Both the position numbers and the translations under genes were made by a program. Below, one piece after another: positions 57,701 through 64,000 of a stretch of 64,000 nucleotides of DNA. Every line of letters begins with the position of its first letter. Position 1 is the stretch's first letter. The DNA is from Acridotheres tristis (taxonomy: Eukaryota; Chordata; Aves; Passeriformes; Sturnidae), in contig CM072886.1 in assembly GCA_037013685.1 (NCBI GenBank), forward strand, positions 63,914,933 through 63,978,932, read 5' to 3'. The notes under the pieces are model-generated. The model searched no databases and was not told the origin of the DNA. It saw only the letters and a list, made by a program, of their open reading frames with translations.

Positions 57701-60700
57701 GTAAACAGGCTGGGTGGCTGCTGGTACCTCTGTGCCTCTCCCAGGGGGAGTCCTGAGGAGAGATGGGATGTGCCCAGGTGTGTGGGGGTCTGATTCCCGT
57801 GGGGGGCTGGTGCATCTCTTTGTCCTTCTTGCACGGCACTTGCAAGCATGGCCTCAGATTTGTTCTGGACAAACTTCCCAGATTTATTTGGAAAAGTGCC
57901 ATTCTATCAGTGTGGAAGTACCACGCTTTGGAGAATAAAAAGTTTGCTTGTCCAGTGTCCACCTGTTTGCGTTCCTGGGTGTGACGATGACGGTCTAAAC
58001 CTCTGTCTGGTCAGTTTGTCCCCGTGAGCTGAACCTGGCGTGGTGGTGCCTGCAGCTGCTGGGATGGACACCAAGGTGAAAATCCCCAGGACAGCTGTAA
58101 TGTGGGCGCTCGTCAGCCACAACCCCAAACCGCGCCCTTCTTTCCCTTTGACAGAGGGAGGAGGCTGGCGCAAGAGCTCTTTCATCAGCCCCTGACTGCA
58201 ATTAGATTGTACATATAGCGGGTTGGTATTCCTTCAGTGGCTGTATGGAACGATTACACCAGATTATCCAGTGCACAGCCTGCTCTTTCACTCACCTCCA
58301 GAAGTTTTGCTCCATAGTTGTCAGGCAGGCAGGACATTTTAGTATAAAACACCACATAAACCCAACTGAGCCAAGCAAACTATATCCATAGCATAAGCTG
58401 CCATGGAAAACAGGGCCATGTTGTTCACTGTTCTGTTTTGTCTTGCTCTCCACTGAGTGATATATCTTAGTGACAAGTTGCTGTAGCCACACAGCAATTC
58501 TTTTAATACCATAAAGTGTCATGGGGTGTAGACATGTCCTAGGACAATGGCTAGAGCTAATGTTAAAGGCTAAATGTATTGCAGCTGCATACAAGCTGGG
58601 CTACATTAAAGACTAGAGCTTTGGAAGTTTCTTGTTAAAAAAAAAATCACTTAAGAGATTTTTTTTTGGTGCAGATTAATTTTGGTTTGGACGTCAGAGC
58701 CTCCAACAGTCATTTTCCAGTAATATGTCTTATTGTAATTATTTGACACTTTAAAATATGTGCCTTACAGACAGCGGTTCCGATGTTGGCATAGAAATAT
58801 CAAAGTAGATTTTATTAAAACTCTGCTGTGGGTAATTCCAGGCCTTGTTTTCTAAACACGTCTTATTAGGGTGTTTTATTCGATGTATTGAAAATTAAAT
58901 TCCACTTCCATTATATCATGCCATGCCAGGATGGATGCAACACCAAAGTATCATTGGAAAAGCTGAGAGTTTCAAGTGTGAGTACCCAAGTTTAGCCACC
59001 ACAGAGTACAGTCAGGTATCAAACTGGAAGTGGCCTTTTTTTATGGAGTTTCTAATTGCCTGCTCCTCCTCTTATATTGCTTTCCTGGCTATGGGACATG
59101 CTCTGGTGGTTAGTTCCATCCCTGTTCCTGGTTTCCTTTCCTTCCCTTGATCTCAAGCAAACCAGCTGCAAGACCTTGGGGAAATTCCTTATCTTCCCCT
59201 TGCATCAGTTTACTTATCTGTAAAGCAGATAAACTAATAACACTGCACTTCTCGAGGGTTTGTTGAAGCTTATTATACATCAGTGAGTGCTGTAAGAGAG
59301 AAGTAATTACAAAAATGACAGTTTTAATATGACATGGAGGTAACATGAAGGAGCCCCATTCTGCTCCATACAAGCCAGTGGAGCTCTGTTATTTGCTTTA
59401 GCAGAAACAGGGATTTGGCCTATGCTTAAATGACTTGCATTTGTTTTTCTTCTTGAATGCTAATATAGAGTTAAGAGATAGCATTACAAGGAAAGCTCAT
59501 TCCTGCCTATGTGTAAATATTTAGCAGCTGAATAGGCATTATTTAGCAGGGCACAGTTTCTGCTTCTCCACAGTTTTCAAGGATGTCATTCTAAGCTGCT
59601 ACAGATCAGAAGATACACTGAAATTACCAGATCAAAATCCTTCCCATATAAGTGTACACATGCAGAATTTATTTTACTGGGCAATTAAATGTGTAAGATA
59701 AATATCCCTGGGGGAGGAGGGTTGTTTGAGGTTTTATGGTATATCTTATTATGGGCTCAGTTTCGAAATCTTAATCCAAGCAAAACTCCCTATGTGGAGA
59801 CTTAATGCTGGAGTGTAACTGTGTTTTGTACTCAGGATATGTGCAGTTGCATCAGTGGATTTTAGGGCAAGGGGGTAGCAAAGGCAGTGAAGCTTTGCCT
59901 AGAAAAAAGCAGCCCTTCCTAGAACATGTATAATTGGCAATAACCCTTTGATCAAACATGACGTGCTAAAGGACCTTAGGCAGCATATCCTTTTCCAGAT
60001 TTCATCTGGCAATGGTATTGATGAAAAATTGAAAATAAATGTAAAATAGTACTTATTTGTAATTATTTGGGGGTGGCATGATCAGTAGAACTGCAATCTA
60101 CTGCAGCTATGAGGTTGTTGGCAGCATAATTGCCTGTGTTTCAAATGCAAAAGCTTTTTGAAGGACACGCGAGCAGTCAGAATTGCCCAGAAAATGCTCC
60201 AATTTTATATCCAAGCTGAAAATGCAATTTTTTTCTTAAAACTGGGTGTGTTTTGTCTGTTCAGAAAATGAAACTTACGACAGAAGAAAGCATCCAAGTT
60301 GGAGTGAACAAATAATCAGATCTTGACAAGTGGATATATTTATTTTTCTAAAGACAAAAGTGATTAGTATTTCTAACTTGATTTTATTCTGCTTTGCAAG
60401 GAGGAAAAAAAAAACCTCACCACATTTGTACTTGAGATACTTGAGACCATACAACTACTCCCTGGGGAATTCAAAAAAAGATGAAGCCCAGAGTTTTACC
60501 CCACTGAAGCTTTACTCATAGGGATAATATTTTTAGGAGCTTATTTTCTGGAAGTGGCAATGACAGTAGCTAGCCCATAAGGGCCTACCTAGATTGAGAA
60601 AGGTATCTGGTGAAGCAGAATAAACGGGTTACCTTTCCCTACGAGGTCTAAAGCATGGGAATTTGTACCATGTGGTTGCTCATGCAAACACTGCCAGTCG

Positions 60701-60800
60701 TCGGTAGCTGAATTGCATTGGCACCGCAGTGTGTGCTCAGTATTAACTCCTGATTACTTGCCGGTTTTGCTTGTTTAGTTGGTTTAGTGTAGTTAGTTTA
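54800..60800. other. Repeat-poor AT-rich region without recognised genes
   Basis: No CR1 copies or exons were identified. Base composition is even and AT-rich, particularly at 58.6-60.5 kb. Such stretches near developmental genes often hold conserved non-coding elements, but conservation cannot be judged from one sequence. Confidence 0.4.
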
Positions 60801-60819
60801 GCAAATAAATATTAAAGGA

Positions 60820-63800
60820 GCAGGTGAGACCCACGTGCTCCTTGGAAAAAACTTTGCTTTTTCTCCCCCCTCCAAAAAAAGTTTTCACCTCGCGCCCAAA
60901 AAATTGCACTCAAACACCTCTCCCACACCGTCGTTTGGGCATTGAAAAAAGTTGCTATTTGTATGCATTTATAAGTATTTATTTGCTGATTTCCAAACTG
61001 ACCAGCCTCCTGACAACACTCTGGGGGTTCACACAGCGGGCCGGGGGCAAAGGCGGTCTCGGAATGGGCTGTGAGGGGGAATAGCCGAGACGCGCGGAAA
61101 GGTACCCCAGTGCCGTAACTCAGGGACACAGCATCCTCATCCTTCTCCTCCTGCCCCTCTGGAGAGGCTGCTCTGGGATACGCTTTGAAGGGGAATGCGG
61201 GACGTCCCGCTTGGACAAGACACGTAGCCGTGGCCCCTGCGCAAAGTCGCGCCGCGGGGAGCCGGAGGAGGAAGGACAGGGAAGGGGCACTTGGTTTCCT
61301 GAGCTCCCGGGAGCAGCTGAAATGACCTCTTGCACTCGGTGAGCTTCTCTCCTGTGGGAAAGGGCCTTGAAAAAACCCAAACTCTGCTAGACTAAATATC
61401 TAGGAGACAGAACAGTGGAAAAGGCGGTCACAGGTGGGCGCATACAGATTTCTTCTCTTATCCTTTCTTTTCTTTCCTTTGCAACGTCCCAAGTCGCCCA
61501 TTGGAAGGGCTCTCCCGGCTCCACAGGGTTGAGATTGCTCTGCTCGGAGACCAGTCTGCCCCCACAGCAGAGCATAAAAACAAGACACAAACCCCCAAAA
61601 CAACAGAGGAAAAACCTCTCCGCCAACATCCGAGACACAGCACCTCCCCATCTCCAGCACCGGCCTCCCAAAAGTAGTTGAATCGTGTTGGACCGCAAAG
61701 TGCGAGCGAGAGCGAAAAAGGGCGGGGAGTATCTGTACTTCCCCCCACCAACCCCCTTTTTTTTGTTTTTGTTTTGTAGGGTTTGGGGTATTTTTACGTC
61801 CTGCAGGTTTTTGCCTCATTCTTTCTGCTCCCTTCTCTGCTATAAGAGAGCCCGGGAAGACACCCCGTACGCACATTGAAGGCAACCCTCATCCCGGGGA
61901 CAGCGGCCATCCCGCTTCCCCCCAGCCTCGTAAAGCCGAGGTGGACCCGCACCAACCTGAACCTCTCCTTTCTCCCTCCGAAGATACCGACGCCAGGAGT
62001 TCAGCCCGGCAGAGGAGCCCACCCCGCTGCCGGCCGCAGCCACGCGTCCCCCCGGAGTGTCTGTGTGTCTGTCCGGGACGGCGCGCAGCGGCTGAGCTGC
62101 CAGCGGCCCCACGGGCGCAGACCAGCCGCTGCCAAAAATTACTTTGGAGAAAGAAAGAAAAAAAAAAAAGCAGCTATTTATGTGTCAGCGAGCCGGCGGA
62201 AATAAGCCGCCTTGGGCTTCTCCCCAGCCGGGTGGCACTGGGGCAGGGAGAACTGGAAAGAAACAGTGAGAAGGAGAACCAAGCCTAAACTCCCCGCAGA
62301 GAATCAGGAGCCAGATTAATCTAAACGCTCTTGCGGCTCGCCCTGGGGGCCGGCAGAACAGGCAGGAGGGAGTAGGAAACCTGTCCGGCACCTGGGAACC
62401 TGGCGGGTGGGGACACTGAGAGGTGAGATCGGTAACTCAGACCGGCTGAGGAACCTCGACGCCGGGAAGGTGAATGGTCCCCAAGACCATCTCTTCCCTA
62501 CTTTCTCGTTGGGAAGAGATCCGTGGCGGGGTTTAGCCATAAGAAAGCTTCCAGTGGAGGGAGAGGGAAGCGGGTTCGGCTTTGCCCCGTGTTCTATCCG
62601 CGCTGTGACACACGGGGAGAGATCCGGCGCGTCCATTGGAAATAAATCAGGGGGCACAGAGCTCCGCGATGACTCCCTCGGAGCCACCTGCCAAAATCAC
62701 TAGCTGTGAGCCAGACGGTGTGACACAGAGGAGCGAGGACGTGTCTTTGTGCTAGAAGACAGTTTTGTCTGAGGAGAGAGGGTGCCTCAACTTCAGCTTC
62801 CCTTTGCGCAGGGAGGAGGCAGGCGGCAGAGCGAGACAGAGCTGGCACTTCAGGGATGACAGTAGCTCAGGGTGCGGCGATTTTAGTCCCCTACACGGGC
62901 CGGGTGTGCCCTCACGGCTTAGAGGGAAAGGCGTCCTCTAAATGTCCGGGCCAAGGAAGTTGAATTCACCCCCGAAGTGAGGTCACCAAATGCCCCAGGG
63001 AGGGGAAATGGAGCGCCCCACAACCCCAGGCTCTGCTGCGCGCCCAGCCCTTGCCCTCTACCCCTAGGCTTAAAAAAAGAGCACGGGTGAGCCCGGTGTG
63101 AGCCCGGGCTGCCCACAGCCCCGAAAGCCCGTCTCACTCCCCGCGGGCAGGCTGTGTTCGGGCCGCCTCGCTGCTAAGTGCCGCGGGGCAGAGCCGGGCT
63201 GTGGGAGCTGCGTCCTGAACCCGGAGATTTAACCCTGTGCGGGGAACGCTGGAGTTAGGCAGAAGGGAAAGGTCCTACCGGGAGAAGTGTGGTACCCAAG
63301 TTTACTGGAACGTTTCGCAGAAGGCCAACTTAAAATCGAATTAATTCGCCACCCTTCTCCGCAAAATAGCAATAAAAGCTGGCATTTTAAATAATCGTTA
63401 CGGGCCCAAATTTGCCGCCCCCTGGAGAGGGCAGGGCGAGCAGCAAGCAGGGAAAGGAGGGGCGGCAGGGTTCCGGAGCCACGAAACCTATGTACGTCTT
63501 CCCCGTCCCTTTCCCGTTTTGCAAGGGGCAGTCTTTGCTCCGCGTCGTCCCCGAGCAGGAGGCTCCCCAGGACCGAGGGGGGTGGGAAAGGGGCAGGGCT
63601 GTGTAATTAAATTCCGGTGCCCGGTTAATTGCTGTAATTTGACGCTAACTGTACACCGCGGGCCGGCTCTGGGAGCGGCGATGCGAAGCGCGCCTCGCAC
63701 GGCCCATTGACCGCGCCCCGCCCCGCCGACGCGCAGGAGCCGCCGGGCTCTGCCCCGGGTGCCCGGGCTCCGCCGACCTCGGCTGGCTGGGACCGTGGAT

Positions 63801-64000
63801 GAGAAGCGAAGCCCCGCAGGAGCCGACGATTCGGCTGCCGCGGCCCCGGCATCCAGTGGCTGCGGGTGCCAGTTCTTGCTTCCCCCTTCCTACCTGCCTG
63901 GAGAGAGGGAAGGAACTTCCTTCTGTAAGATCCTTGTATCCAAGCCCTTATGGTGGGGCGATGGGTTGTGATCCCCTTGCTTTTACTAGAGACTGGGGTC
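60820..64000. promoter_or_regulatory. Broad CpG-rich domain at window edge
   Basis: CpG density rises from about 60.8 kb and stays high in blocks (61.1-61.3, 61.85-62.3, 62.4-63.2 and 63.4-63.9 kb) to the edge. A TATA-like gctataagagagcc occurs near 61.84 kb. No coding exon is recognised. Broad clustered CpG islands are typical of developmental regulators. In human, GCNT2 is followed by TFAP2A, so this may be its upstream region. That link is inference from synteny only. Confidence 0.5.

Noticed and set aside
61400..62700. Open frames of up to about 160 codons in the right-hand CpG domain
   Set aside because: They overlap on both strands, are Arg/Pro/Ser/Gly-rich and lack known domains. Searches by eye for TFAP2A first-exon peptides found none.

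Overview
The window is vertebrate nuclear DNA, very probably from a bird. The evidence is short exons with GT-AG junctions separated by long introns, CpG-island promoters, many truncated CR1 LINE copies and no Alu- or L1-like sequence. Order below birds cannot be settled from this window. Only two protein-coding genes can be supported. Most other open frames are chance frames in introns, CR1 copies or CpG islands.

Layout. (1) 1-17.2 kb, plus strand: the 3' part of MAK (male germ cell-associated kinase, a ciliary kinase). Eight coding exons encode the last part of the kinase domain and the whole C-terminal tail, followed by a long 3' UTR. The promoter and most of the kinase domain lie to the left. 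(2) 19.7-23.4 kb, minus strand: a complete four-coding-exon TMEM14 gene (104 aa, closest to TMEM14C) whose 5' end lies in a CpG island. It converges on MAK, as in mammals. (3) 26.5-42.3 kb, minus strand: remains of GCNT2, the I-branching beta-1,6-N-acetylglucosaminyltransferase. Exon 1 (41.4-42.3 kb) has several frameshifts and a Trp-to-stop change. The shared exon 2 (31.9 kb) keeps both splice sites and its codon phase but has a stop codon and a 6-bp length deficit. A much-decayed exon 3 candidate lies at 26.5-26.7 kb. (4) 42-53 kb: gene-poor sequence with simple repeats and a 1.4-kb CR1 copy. (5) 53.6-54.8 kb: an orphan CpG island, a decayed Ty3/gypsy integrase core on the minus strand, and a well-framed candidate splice exon on the plus strand. 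(6) 55-60.8 kb: repeat-poor, AT-rich sequence with no recognised gene. (7) 60.8-64 kb: a broad CpG-rich domain continuing past the window edge. By synteny it may belong to the TFAP2A neighbourhood, but no TFAP2A coding sequence was found.

The order MAK - TMEM14 - GCNT2 matches human 6p24 read in reverse. I did not find PAK1IP1 between TMEM14 and GCNT2. The most notable result is the decayed GCNT2 locus: because exon 2 is shared by every GCNT2 isoform, its stop codon predicts loss of all of them from this copy. The second is the gypsy integrase remnant, unusual because Ty3/gypsy elements are rare in bird genomes.
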